Under the pieces are notes generated by a model. It did not search any database. It saw only the letters and a list, made by a program, of their open reading frames with translations, and had not been told where the DNA came from. Positions 34,201-45,290 of a DNA stretch of 64,000 bases are shown piece by piece. A program made the translations under genes and the position numbers. Position 1 is the first letter of the stretch, and every line of letters starts with the position of its first letter. Source of the stretch: Lolium rigidum (taxonomy: Eukaryota; Streptophyta; Magnoliopsida; Poales; Poaceae); assembly GCF_022539505.1 (NCBI RefSeq), contig NC_061510.1:394240249-394304248 (forward strand), read 5' to 3'.

Positions 34201-35569
34201 TTAATGATGCACTCGCAAGAAATAGTATTCGAAGCAAAAGAGAGCATCAAGAGGCAAATCCAAAACACATTTAAGTCTAACATGCTTCCTATGCATAGGA
34301 ATCTTGTACACAAATAAATTCATGAAGAACAAAGTGACAAGCATAAGAAGATAAAACAAGTGTAGCTTCAAAATTTTAAGCATATAGAGAGGTGTTTTAG
34401 TACCATGCAAATTTCTACAACCATATTTTCCTCTCTCATAATAATTTTCAGTAGCTTCATGAACAAACTCAACAACATAACTATCACATGCAGCATACCT
34501 TTCATGATTTCCAAACACATAATTTTTATCAAGTTCAAGAATAGTGGAATTAAAACTTTCAAACTTACTTTTATTAATAATATAACAAGGTAGTTGATCA
34601 ATCTCAAGAGATATGTGACTCATAGAATAAGTCAAGAACTCTCCAATCCCATTTTCATTAGTAGTACAATTAATATTACCAAGTAACATAGGACCATCAT
34701 CTAGAGCTTTATCATAAACATTTGCCAAGCAAAATTCTTTAGTACCATGCATTTCGACATCAGGCACAAACAAAGCATTATCATAAGATTTATCAAAGTA
34801 GCATGGATTATCATAGATAACGAGTAGCATAATCATTCTCACAAGTATTACTCATAGGTACTATTTCAAGAGAATCCACAGGAACATAACATTCAACCTC
34901 TTCCGGTAAGCATGGAGGACAATCAAATAGTGTAAGAGATAAAGAGTTACTCTCATTAGAAGGTTGACATGGGTAGCTAATCCATTCTTCCTCCTTTTGT
35001 TCGTCGCTCTCCTCTTCTTTTTCATCCAATGAGCTTTCAGGTTCATCAATTTCCTCATCTTTTTCATCCAATGAGCTTTCAGGTTCATCAATTTCTTCTT
35101 CCACCGGTTCTCGCAAATTGTGAGTGCATTCTTGTGCATTAATGTGTCTCTCTTTATAATCAAGAATATAAGGATTCCTACCGTAGCATTCTATGCAAGA
35201 ATTAAGGATAGTAGAGACATAATCTTTAAGGTCCTTACAAACAACACAAGTTTCATAATTCTCAACCATGAAGGATTCTATCTCGGAGGCTCCCATAAAT
35301 AAGACAAATTGTTCTACCTCTTCGAACCCATAATGAATATAGCAATTCCGATTATAGCTCTTAATTAAAAATTCCTCACTAAAGCCACATTGAAATTTAA
35401 GATGTTTAGTATCCTGTTGAGAGCAACAGTTTATATCATGGCATTTAAGCAAGATTTTAGCAATTGTATTCAATTTTTCTATCATAGCACTCATTATTTT
35501 ACCAGTTCTTGATTCTCTATAATTATTATAGCATTCTATAAGCTCCAAGTAGGTTGTTGGTTCTCCCAT
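34201..35569 (-). pseudogene. Conserved retroelement ORF, long form, one frameshift
   Basis: The first frame (35569-34811) reads MGEPTTYLELIECYNNYRES ... CSQQDTKHLKFQCGFSEEFL, a Cys-containing middle (NYETCVVCKDL), then tandem acidic repeats (EEIDEPESSLDEK twice) and SNTCENDYAT. The second frame (34842-34201) continues VIYDNPCYFDKSYDNALFVP. It ends with the shared tail: CDSYVVEFVHEATENYYERG, KYGCRNLHGTKTPL, a hydrophobic segment (LHLFYLLMLVTLFFMNLFVY) and basic HRKHVRLK. The break lies at ACTCGTTATC (plus 34819-34828); ACTGTTATC would keep one frame of about 450 codons. The N-terminus differs from that in elements A and C, while the C-terminus is shared. Confidence 0.65.
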
Positions 35570-35808
35570 AACAGCAGTTTTTAATTTTTAGGTTTTTCAA
35601 ATTTTTATGGATTTTTTGGGTATATGAGGAAAATAAAACAAAACAAAAACAAACTAGACAAAAGTAAACTAAACAAAATAAAACTAGACAGAAATAAACT
35701 AAGCACAAATAAGCTAGATAAAAGTAAACTAAGCAAAACAAAGTAAAATAAAAATAGAGAGAGAGGTAGAGTGTACTCCCCAGGTGAACTTATGAGTAGA
35801 GCTATGCC

Positions 35809-35826
35809 TCCCCGGCAACGGCGCCA
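35809..35826 (-). other. Primer-binding site of element B
   Basis: The minus strand reads TGGCGCCGTTGCCGGGGA, separated from the LTR end (...GGGTCATCA) by 11 bases. Confidence 0.8.
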
Positions 35827-35837
35827 GAAAATAGTCT

Positions 35838-37368
35838 TGATGACCCACAAGTATAGGGGATCGCAACAGTCTTCGAGGGAAGTAAAACCCAAATTTATTG
35901 ATTCGACACAAGGGGAGGTAAAGAATACTTATAAGCCTTAACAACTGAGTTGTCAATTCAGCTGCACCTGGAAAAGCACTAGCAACAGGGGTGATGTGAA
36001 AGTAGTAGTGATATGAGAGCAGTAGTAACAGTAACACAGCAGCAGTAATAGTAATATGAGAGCAATGGCACCAGAAGACAGTTGATACTACTTCCAATGA
36101 CATGTAGAACGAGTATATGATGATGAAATATGGACCGGGGTTCCCAGCTATCTACACTAGTGGTAACTCTCCAATAACAAGTGTTGGGTGAACAAATTAC
36201 AGTCGGGCAATTGATAGGATTGAAATAGCATTAAGACAGAATATCAAGATCATTAATCATGTAGGCATGTTTTCCAATAATAGTCGTACGTGCTCGCAAT
36301 GAGAAACTTGCACAACATCTTTTGTCCTACCAAGCCAGTGGCAGCCGGGCCTCAAGGGAAACTATCTGGATATTAAGGTACTCCTTTTAATAGAGTACCG
36401 GAGCAAAGCATTAACACTCCGTGAAAACATGTGTCCCTCACATCACCGCAATCCCCTCCGGTTGTCCCGATTTCGTCACTTCGGGGCCTTTGGTTCCGGA
36501 CAGTGACATGTGCATACAACTTGTAGATACAATCTAAGCAATAAGTATAGAGCTCAAATCTAAGATCATGGCACTCGGGCCCTAGTGACAAGCATTAAGC
36601 ATAACAAGATTGCAGCAACAATAACTTCATAAACTTTGTAGATAGACAATCATAACGTAACAATCCATCGGATCCCGACAAACACAACACCGATTACATC
36701 GGATGAATGTCAATCATGTAAGGCAGCTCATGAGATCATTGTATTGAGGTACATGGGGGAGAGAATACCAACTAGCTACAGCTAGAACCCGTAGTCCATG
36801 GGGGAACTACTCACGGAGCATGATGGAGGCGATGGCGTTGATGGAGATGGCTTCCGGGGGCACTTCCCCGTTCCGGAAGGGTGCCGGGACAGAGACTTCT
36901 GTCCCCCGAATTGGAGTTTCGCGATGGCGGCGGCGCCCCTGGAGTCTTTCTGGAGTTTCGTCAAGAGTTACAGTGTTTTTAGGTCGAAAGGGATTTTATA
37001 GGCGAAGAGGCGGCGCAGGGGGGCACTCGGGGGCGCCACACCACAGCCGGCGCGGGCCCAGGCCAGGCCGCACCGCCCTATGGTGTGGTGGCCCTCCGGC
37101 CCCTCTCCGACTCTTCTTCGGTGTTCTGGAGCCTTCCGGGAAAAATAAGAGGTTTGGTCTTCGTTTCGTCGAATTCCGAGAATATTGCCCGAACAGCCTT
37201 TCTGGAACCAAAAACAGAGTAAAACGAGAACCGGCACCGTGGCATCTTGTTAATAGGTTAGTTCCGGAAAACGCATAAAAACATTATAAAGTGCAAGCAA
37301 AACATGTAAGTATTGTCATAAAACAAGCATGGAACGACAGAAATTATGGATACGTTGGAGACGTATCA
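35838..37368 (-). repeat. 5' LTR of element B
   Basis: The minus strand starts TGATACGTCTCCAACGTATC at 37368 and ends ...CTTGTGGGTCATCA at 35838, giving 1531 bp. Its first 300 bp resemble the LTRs of elements A and C, including the terminal inverted repeat. The 3' end (TACTTGTGGGTCATCA) is of another type, so the LTR is a different subfamily. Confidence 0.85.
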
Positions 37369-37373
37369 CACAT

Positions 37374-38758
37374 TTACTATCACCATGAACTGTATTTCCC
37401 CGTGCCTAATCTTTATTCTGCATGAACTCATTACATTTCTCAACAACTATTTACTTTTATGCACTTTACTTATTTGCACTTTCAATATACAAAACTCCTA
37501 TATTCACATTCACCCTTTTCCATTTCAATCATTGTAGTCAATTCACCTAAGACTTGTCACACCTTGGATGCGACAAAAACACCGCAGATAAACACCATAC
37601 CAGGCTTCTCGTTATGATACGATATAAAAACCAGAATAATATTTCCAGGAAAACATGCGCGAATGACCCTGTGTTCTTGCAGACCATCAACATGCCTGCA
37701 CCCGACAACAACTCGGTACGCGTGCCTCTCGTGCGCATGGTCTCCTCGCGTCCGTCGTTGCCCGTGCGAGCTGTTGATTCCCGCGCTGATCCGGACGGGT
37801 GCACTGCAGGTCCCGACTCGCCCACACGCGAGGGCGATGCTGGTTCGCTGATAACCCCGAAGTACAGGAGATCATCGTAGTACAATTTGATGAGTATTTT
37901 ATTGCCGAACCCACGAGGTGGTAAAGGTAAACTATCTATTCTCTAAAGTCCTATAACCCGGTTATATGGCCTTTTATGCAAAGTTTGGGACTATAGCGTG
38001 TGTGTTGTTGTTTTTGGTACTAACTAGAAAACTCTAAAAATAAATGTAGGAAGTAAATAGTGCAAGTAAAGTAAAGGCTGTGATGTGAAGTGGAGCAAGG
38101 TGAAGTAACCCAAGGGTGTTCAGGAAAATTGCTATTTCATTTGTGCGGTTGTCACAATTAGTGAAGCTCAATATAGTTTTTCTTAGTGTTTCTTCTAAGG
38201 AGGAGCCATGAATGGGTGCAGCCATATATATTTGCAAATACACCCCTAGTAATTGATCCCAAGAAAAATCAAGAGCAAACAATGGAATTATTAATACATA
38301 AAGTCCAACCACCGCATTTAGATCTAAGGTTCCTATGATAATACCCCGTTGACTAACTATGAGTTAATACAACATGTATATCTAAGACTTGGAATCCGGT
38401 TCCTGTCAACTCCGGCTATCCCTCATCCTATCAACATGCAAGGGTGACAACTTTGTGCATCCCTCAACATATGTGTACACTTATATGTTAGTACACACGA
38501 TCATCGTAGAAGATAACATATACCTGTATGCAATCAACAACAAACTATATCACAATTGCCAATAACAAGTCACTACTAGGCATTGAGTAACAGTAAAACA
38601 GAGCGACCAGGGCCATCACACAGCGATTTCACGCTTTGGACCCTCCGATCCGCTCGTCAACGGTCCAGATCGTCCCTTATATTTACCTGGGCCTCATTCG
38701 TCGTCTCAGTTCAACTATAACAACGGACCAACGTGTCTGGGCTTCTACTCTGGAGATC
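37374..38758. other. Unassigned repeat-like sequence, no gene
   Basis: The start continues the sequence interrupted by element B (TTACTATCACCATGAACTG). Around 37560-37960 there is a GC-richer patch with overlapping short open frames on both strands but no recognisable domain. I see no splice-supported gene. Confidence 0.4.
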
Positions 38759-38892
38759 GACTTAGATGAGTGAAGGTGAACTGGATTTGCAACAGTTAAA
38801 TGGGCCGCCGTACTCTCTCCTCGTTGACTTAGATGAGTGAAGGTGAACTGGATTTTCAACAGTTAAATCGGCCGCCGTACTCTCTCCTCGTT
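38759..38892. repeat. 67-bp tandem duplication
   Basis: Two adjacent copies start GACTTAGATGAGTGAAGGTG at 38759 and 38826 and end ...CTCTCTCCTCGTT. They differ at two or three positions, so the duplication is recent. Confidence 0.9.
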
Positions 38893-40187
38893 GGTCAGCC
38901 CAACGTCGAAACGCCATCTCGCCGGTTCATATAGTCCGATCTGAAGTTGCTAAATAAAATAGTCCGATCCGCCGGAGGCGTAATAATGGTGATAAATCTC
39001 GACTGTCTCCCTCCCGTAATAATGGTGATTAAGCTCGGCCTGCACTGTTGCACGGCTTTAATATCCGTTTGCCTCATGTTTTCTCATTCTTGGATGGAGG
39101 CGGCGGATACATGCCCATGTTTTTTTTGGCTTCCACCTCCGTCTTCTGCTCTTGTGGATTCAAGAGTCGTCTTCTTTCCCGTCAAACCCAAGACCTGGCC
39201 GTTCTTTGCCGCTGGTTAGTCCCTTCGCAGCTCTCTACCCTAACTCAATTTCAGCCCCTTATTTTTTGCAATGTTGTTGTATAAATATTCTCAGGTCTCC
39301 CTTGGAGAGAAGAGAGTACCAGAATTGAGTGCAAGTCTGCAACCACAACCGGGGAGCTTGATTTATTTGCTACGATCTCTTATCTGTTCATGAATGCATT
39401 ATCTCAAGTTTTTGTTTGTAAATAATCATGTGAAGTTTCTTTCCATTCAGATGGAAAAGATGTCGATCAATCTGTTATCTGAGTCTGGCAAAATGACTAT
39501 CGTTGATGTTTCGACAAAGAGATGAAAACTGTTTTGGAACGCGATCAGGTTCTCTTCTCACTTTGTGCATTTTCTATAGTTCAATCAAAACTTTCCATTA
39601 GCATATGTAACTATGTTTCTTGTTTCCAACAATTATCTTTCTTTGTAGAAGGTTCCAGAGTTTTTGTTGAATCCAATTTGCCTCACCTGTGCAGAAATAA
39701 CGACCAAACCTTTAAACAGCAATGTTGCATCAGGTGCTACACGAAAAATAGGAAAAACGAGAATATTATACTTGCCAAGTTGCCATCCGACACCACCCCT
39801 CCTGCCATTTTTTGATTTGGGGAGCTCACTTTGTTAGATGTCATTGATCTCACATGCGACTTTTTCTTAGCAATTCCCCTTGATTTATATAGAATCAAAT
39901 GCACATGATTGGAGTGGAGGAGCAGTGAGGTTGTGATGACTTCGTGTATTGGCTTGCAATCCAGTATTTAGCTAACTCTCAAGGTACAGTAAAAAGGGTA
40001 TATTTTTATGCTCCAACATGTTGACTTAAAATCATTCATTCTTTCCATAGTAATAAATACAAACACACTGCTCCAAGTAGGTAGTATCAGTTTAAATTTT
40101 CTCTTCAAATGGTTCAAATCTTATCATATGTTTTTACTTCTCAACTATTTTCAATTATTTATGTCACATTTTTTTCATTATGGACGG
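38893..40187. other. Low-copy-looking DNA upstream of a Helitron end, no gene assigned
   Basis: The sequence is mixed and AT-rich toward the right, with short open frames only. It may be the body of the Helitron ending at 40216, possibly with captured gene pieces, but I cannot identify the 5' TC terminus or any Rep/helicase domain. Confidence 0.35.
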
Positions 40188-40216
40188 GCGCGGCAAAGCG
40201 CGCTTTAATGGTCTAG
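40188..40216 (+). mobile_element. Helitron 3' terminus
   Basis: A GC hairpin (GCGCG 40188-40192 pairing with CGCGC 40199-40203) is followed by 13 bases ending CTAG at 40216, then T. A hairpin about 10 bases before a terminal CTRR and insertion before T are the diagnostic features of Helitron 3' ends. The 5' end was not found. Confidence 0.65.
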
Positions 40217-41037
40217 TATATGTACAAAATATCATGGGAAAGTGATAGATTGAAATACACATCATGTTTAGTTATAACACGATCTAACTTCTCATGAGTA
40301 GGACCTTCTCTTCTACTTGCTCATGTATACTAACGACCAAACAGAATGATCTCTTTTAGATCAAGATTTTCAGTGATAGCATTAAATAGAAAAACCTAGT
40401 GAGCATTAAGTTAAATTTTTCTTCTTTTATTATCATCTAATGATATTGAAATCTTCTCCTACCAACATAGGAGTATTAGAATCGCAGATTCTCACTAACT
40501 CTGCTAGGAAATATGCTTTGAGTGTATTTTGGGCTGTCCCATACACCCTCTACAAGAATTCACTCAAATCCATCGATCCTAGATTCTACACAACACTTTA
40601 CATATAAATCACCCATCTCCACTCTTTTGATTTTGAGATGGTCTCCATATTAATGTCAATTATATAAGCCTCTAAAACGTCCATGGGGGGTGGGGGTGGG
40701 GGTGGGGGTGGGGGGTGGGGGTAATCAGCTCCACTACCACATGTAATCTAAACCCCCCGAAAGATGTCTTTAGGAAAGGTGCAGAAAAAATATAACTACA
40801 TGTCTCCAATAGAACAATGAAATCTAACTTATGTCCCCGCACCGTTTCATGAATAAAACAATGTTCAGCTGAGTCATCCAACCTCTTACTGTTCCACCAC
40901 ATTCCTCGCATCTCTTTAGTTTGTTAAGCTTCTTGATTCTGGCACTACCCTAACGCTAAGACGATCCAACAAAACTTTCACAATTTGTCAAAAAAAATTT
41001 ACTTTGAAGGCCACAAGATCCTGATGATCATGTTCCC
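40217..41037. other. Intergenic sequence left of the LINE
   Basis: No gene is visible. A (GGGGGT)n stretch lies at 40685-40722. The sequence continues across the LINE insertion into 45291 onward. Confidence 0.5.
40685..40722. repeat. (GGGGGT)n microsatellite, G-rich
   Basis: Six G-runs of five or six separated by single T. The arrangement could form a G-quadruplex. Confidence 0.9.
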
Positions 41038-41300
41038 CTCTATCTATATCATTTTTTTTTTTAGATAAAAGGCAAATTTTATTGCCCGACTTTAACTTAA
41101 TAAAGCCCAGGATCACACGAGTTCAGACATAATACAGTGGTCATACATGCTGCGGCATACAGCTTAGCCAAGGTGATACAACGCTAGGTAAAAAAACTAG
41201 ATAGCAACACTCCAAAAGGAGGAGACAAGTTCACTTCCAGGCGCAGCAGCGAGAAAGATGGCGAAAGTGGACGATGGCCGCGCCTCAGAGCTTCAGAGCT

Positions 41301-44300
41301 TCAGCTTCTTGGTTTCATGGACGCGTAGAGCTCCCGTAGCTCGCGCTCCATCCAGTCAAGCCCTTCCCTTTCCAGTCCGTTGAACTTGAGCCTCCGTAGC
41401 TGCGTAAAAATCACAGTTTTGTATATAATGTCAGCTGGGTGGTTAATCACTTTTTTCTCAACGGTAAGCTTATTGCGGATTGTCCAGAGCGCCCACGATT
41501 GGGCAAGGAACAGAGCCCACAGAATACGACGAGAATAGCCAGCAAAACTAGAAAGGATAGCATGGAATTGAGGGAAGTTGGCCGGCCTCCAGTTACACCC
41601 CAGTAACTGGCGCAGAACTGCCCAAACGAACTTAGCAGGCGAGCATGAGAAGAAGATGTGTGTCGCATCCTCTGGGGCTCCACAGAGCGCACACCCTCCA
41701 GTTGCAGGGCTGTGACGAGTAGCAATCTGGAGGCTAGTAGGGAGTCTGTCTAAAGCCATCTGCCAGGAGAAGATCTTTATTTTTAATGGGACCTTGGATT
41801 CCCACATGTCTTTGAAGTGCGCCACCGACGCGCCCTGGGAGAGCTTGAAGTATAGGGATTTTACAGAAAAATTTCCAGAATTCTCCAAATGCCATCTGAT
41901 CTGATCCTTTCCATGAGCCAAAGCAACTTCGTCGACCATGTCGCATAGGTCTCTCCACTGAGTGGTGCACACCTGGTCGAAAGCTCAGCGAAACCGGATG
42001 GCTAAGCCTTCCCCTTGAAGAGCATGAGCCACCGAAATTGCCTCATTATCACAAATGGCAAAAAGTGCCGGGAAAACCTCTTTAAGAGGCCTTGTATCGA
42101 TCCACCAATCAAGCCAGAAGTTGGTGCGGGCCCCGTCCCGCACCAAGTGCTTCGCGCCAACTTTGAAGAGGTGTTTGACCTTGTGCAGACTCTTCCAGAA
42201 TGGCGATCCGCTTTGCCCAGAGCCACTGGAGATGTCGTCGGCGTCGCGGTACTTAGCTCTGATCAACCTGGCCCAGATATTGTCTTCCTCATGATACAAT
42301 ATCCAAATCCATTTTAGGAGAAGTGCTTGGTTCATTTTCTTTGTGTTTAGAAGGCCAAGGCCTCCGACTTATTTCGGTCTACAAACCGTGGGCCAATTGA
42401 CCAAATGGTATTTGCGTTTTGGTCTAGCACCTTCCCAGAAAAACTTGGACCTATGTGAGTCAAACCTTGCATGGATCCCATCATGCAGTAAAAACAAGCC
42501 CATGGCAAACATTGGAAGGCTGTCCAAACATGCATTGGAAAGAGTTAGCCGCCCACCCGAGGACAGTAATTTTCCAAGCCAGGGTTCAATCTTTCCAGCC
42601 AATTTCCTTACAAGGAAAAACCATTGCTCCAAAGTCAATTTCCAGTCAGAAATGGGCAGCCCGAGATAGATGAAGGGGAAGGCTCCAAGCTTGCAGTTGA
42701 GCTTGTTGGCAATCCGACGCTGGGACCCCTGAGGTTGTCCCATGACGATTACCTCACTCTTATGGTAGTTGATTTTCAGTCCCGACATGTCTTCAAAGCA
42801 CATAAGCAGGAACTTCAGGTTTGCAATATCTTCCTCGGAATTCTGAATCAGGATGAGCGTGTCCTCCGCATACTGCAGGTGAGAGACTCCCCCGGGAATC
42901 AGGTGCGGGACTAACCCATGGATGTGGCCCGCTCTCCCGGCGGCACAAAGGATAGTGGAGAGCGCCTCTCCAATGAAGTTGAATAACAGTGGAGAGAGTG
43001 GATCCCCTTGTCTCACCCCTCGCTTGTTACGAAAGAATGGGCCAATCTCCCCGTTGATCGAGATGGCAGTCTGCCCTCCAGACACCAACTGAGCAATACG
43101 GTGGATGTACCCCTCGTCAAAGCCTTTTCCTCGAAGCACCTCAGCAAGAAAATACCAGTTCACACGGTCATAGGCTTTTTCCAAGTCGAGCTTGAGCAGA
43201 ATCCCTCCCAGCTTCTTGGACCTGATCTCATGAATAATCTCAATGAGAGCCAGAGGCCCATCGAGGATGTTTCTACCCTTTATGAAAGCAGTCTGGTTTG
43301 GGCTGATGATTCTGTTGGCCACCGGGTCAAGGCGTGTCGCGTAAGCTTTGGACACAATCTTGAAAATGACTATAGGTCAAAATTGGGTAATCTGGTCCGC
43401 TCCCGGAACCTTGGGGATGAGGGACAAGATACCAAAGTTTAGGCGGGCAATTTCTATGCGCCCCAGCACAAAGTCATTGAGGATGTGTAGGATTCCCTTT
43501 TTGACCAAGGGCCAGAAAGATTTGAAGAAGATCACCGGCAGACCATCCGGGCCCGGGGCCGTGTTCGTTTTCATCTCATTGACAATGCTGTCCAACTCTT
43601 CTTCAGTGAAAGTGAGGGCCAGATTAGTGTTTTCCTCCTGAGACACCCTTTGATGGACCGGCCAAGCTTCAGGCGCCAACCCGCAGCCCCTAGCTGCAGT
43701 TGTGCCTAATAACTGCCGGTAGAACTCGTAGACGTGCTCTTGAATCACCCTGTGATCCGTGATCGGGCCTTGAGGAGTGTTAAGGACCGAGATGTGGCAT
43801 TTGCGCCGACGACCGTTCGCAACCGCATGGAAGTACGCAGAGTTAGCATCCCCCTGGAGTGCCCATCGCGTCCTGCCACGCTGTCGCCAATGCTCCTCCT
43901 CTACCCTATAGAGTTGGAGAAGTTGTTCCTCCAGATGGTAACGCTCTGCCCAGCCCTCTTCATCCAGGCCTCCCGCATCGGCCTGGAGGTCCAATTGAGC
44001 GATCTGGTCGAGCAAGACCTTTTTTTGCCTCTTTGGAGTCACGTCCCAGATTATGACTCCAACCTCTAAGTTGCTGTCTGAGTCCCGAACTCATGAAATT
44101 CCACCAGTCAATGATGTCTCTGCCGCCAACTTTGTTACTGAGCTTCTCCCACGAAGCCTGAGCCAATGGGCGAAACTCTGCTCGCTCAAACCAGCTTGAT
44201 TCGAAGAAGAACCGGTTACTTCGGACAGGGGACCCTTCCCCTGTGTCAAAAAGGAGCGGAGTATGGTCCGATCCGAGGCTAGTTTCGGCCGCCAGGGAGC

Positions 44301-45054
44301 AGAGAGGGAAGATGGATTCAAAGGTCGGCGAAACGAACACTCGGTCAAGCGCAGAGCGAACCGGGTTGAGCTGGCGATTGGTCCAAGTATACCTTGCCCC
44401 TGTGCGCGGTATTTCTCTAAGGGCACAGCTCACAATATTTTCATTGAAAAAATCCATCAGTGGCCAGTTCAGGTTGCTGTTATTCTTATCTTCCTCTGAC
44501 CGAATCAAGTTGAAGTCTCCTCCCATGAGAAGGGGTCTAGTCGTAGCAGCAATCTTGTTAGAAATTTCTTGCAGGAACAGTCTCGAACGCCCATGATCAG
44601 CCGGACCATAGACGCCAATCACATCCATCGTGCGGTTCGTCGCCCTATGAAGAACCGCCACACTTAGGAAGAATTGACCCCTGTCAATCGATCCCACTTC
44701 GAAAACGCTGTCTCTGACCCCAATGAGCATCCCTCCCGATTGGCCAGCTGCCGGGAGCCAGTCCCAGAAGAATTTGTCACCCACCTCAAGACTTCTGAGC
44801 TCCGCGTCGGTGAAGTCTTGTTTGATAGTCTCTTGCAGCAGCACCACGTCGATCCGATGAAGGCGCAGGTATTCCTTGAGGAGGGTTCGGCGCCCCTTCC
44901 TGCCGAACCCTCGAATATTCCAAAATAAGCACCTCATTGGGAAACCAGCTGTAGAGCCCGTGCTCGGCGGGTTAGTGGGCGAGTGCCGATGGGGTTTGGT
45001 CGCGCCGCAGCCCTTCTGCTCTTCGCTTTGGTTGTTGAGCTTCTGTGCTTGCAT
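41301..45054 (-). pseudogene. LINE ORF2: endonuclease, reverse transcriptase, zinc-binding tail
   Basis: The pieces in minus order are as follows. The APE-type endonuclease (45054-43960) has FWNIRGFGR, VVLLQETIKQ, GVYGPADHGR, LLMGGDFNLI and LGSDHTPLLFD. A frame change near 44000 follows. The linker and RT start (44042-43377) have NTAPGPDGLPVIFFK and FGILSLIPKVP. A TGA stop (43374-43376) falls between QITQF and PIVIFKIVSKAY. The RT core (43355-42369) has NQTAFIKGRNILDGPLAL, LKLDLEKAYDRVNW, RGVRQGDPLSPLLFN and LQYAEDTLILIQ. The C-terminal part (42335-41985, then 41972-41301) has FSWQMALDRLPTSLQIATR and CALCGAPEDATHIFFSCSP. The catalytic YADD box reads YAED. The element is dead in this copy. Confidence 0.9.
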
Positions 45055-45275
45055 GTTCCCTTCGCGAGAGCCCCCCTTGGGCTCTGTTGAGTAGGGGCAG
45101 CATCCAAGCCCTGGCTTGATTGAGGAGGCAGTTCTTCCGAGGTCTTGATTGCCGATTCCTTCTCTTGAGCCTGTTCCTTGTCCTTGGCAGCCTGATCTTC
45201 AACCTTTTGTCTAGCCGCTGCTAACTCAGCCTGAGCCAACTCTTTAGCTTGTATGAGCGCCACAAGTTGAGCCAA
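44934..45275 (-). pseudogene. LINE ORF1 C-terminal fragment
   Basis: An open minus-strand frame starts directly at the insertion boundary, with Ala/Gln/Lys-rich coiled-coil-like sequence (AELAAARQKVEDQAAKDKE). It then turns basic (STTKAKSRRAAARPN). It overlaps the start of the endonuclease frame. It lacks an N-terminus because of 5' truncation. Confidence 0.55.
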
Positions 45276-45290
45276 CTCTATCTATATCAT

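Larger units (their letters stand above)
31752..37368 (-). mobile_element. LTR retroelement B (TGATACGTCTCC family), one LTR only
   Basis: The minus strand has an LTR (35838-37368), a tRNA-Met-type primer-binding site, a two-part ORF (35569-34201) and a long internal region closely matching element C and the reverse of element A. It stops just after the GCTCGGGACGAGC palindrome and GAACTAA (about 31785). At this point element A continues into its polypurine tract and 3' LTR. Here unrelated bases follow, and no second LTR is found. CACAT is present on both sides (31747-31751 and 37369-37373), suggesting a target duplication despite the missing LTR. No gag-pol domains are visible. Confidence 0.8.
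41053..45275 (-). mobile_element. L1-type LINE with 15-bp target duplication, 5' truncated in ORF1
   Basis: CTCTATCTATATCAT occurs at 41038-41052 and 45276-45290. Between them, on the minus strand, lie the end of ORF1, all of ORF2 and a 3' tail ending in poly-A (poly-T at 41053-41062). A long exact target duplication plus poly-A is the hallmark of target-primed reverse transcription. Only the ORF1 C-terminal part is present, so the copy is 5' truncated. ORF2 is broken by indels and at least one stop. Confidence 0.95.
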
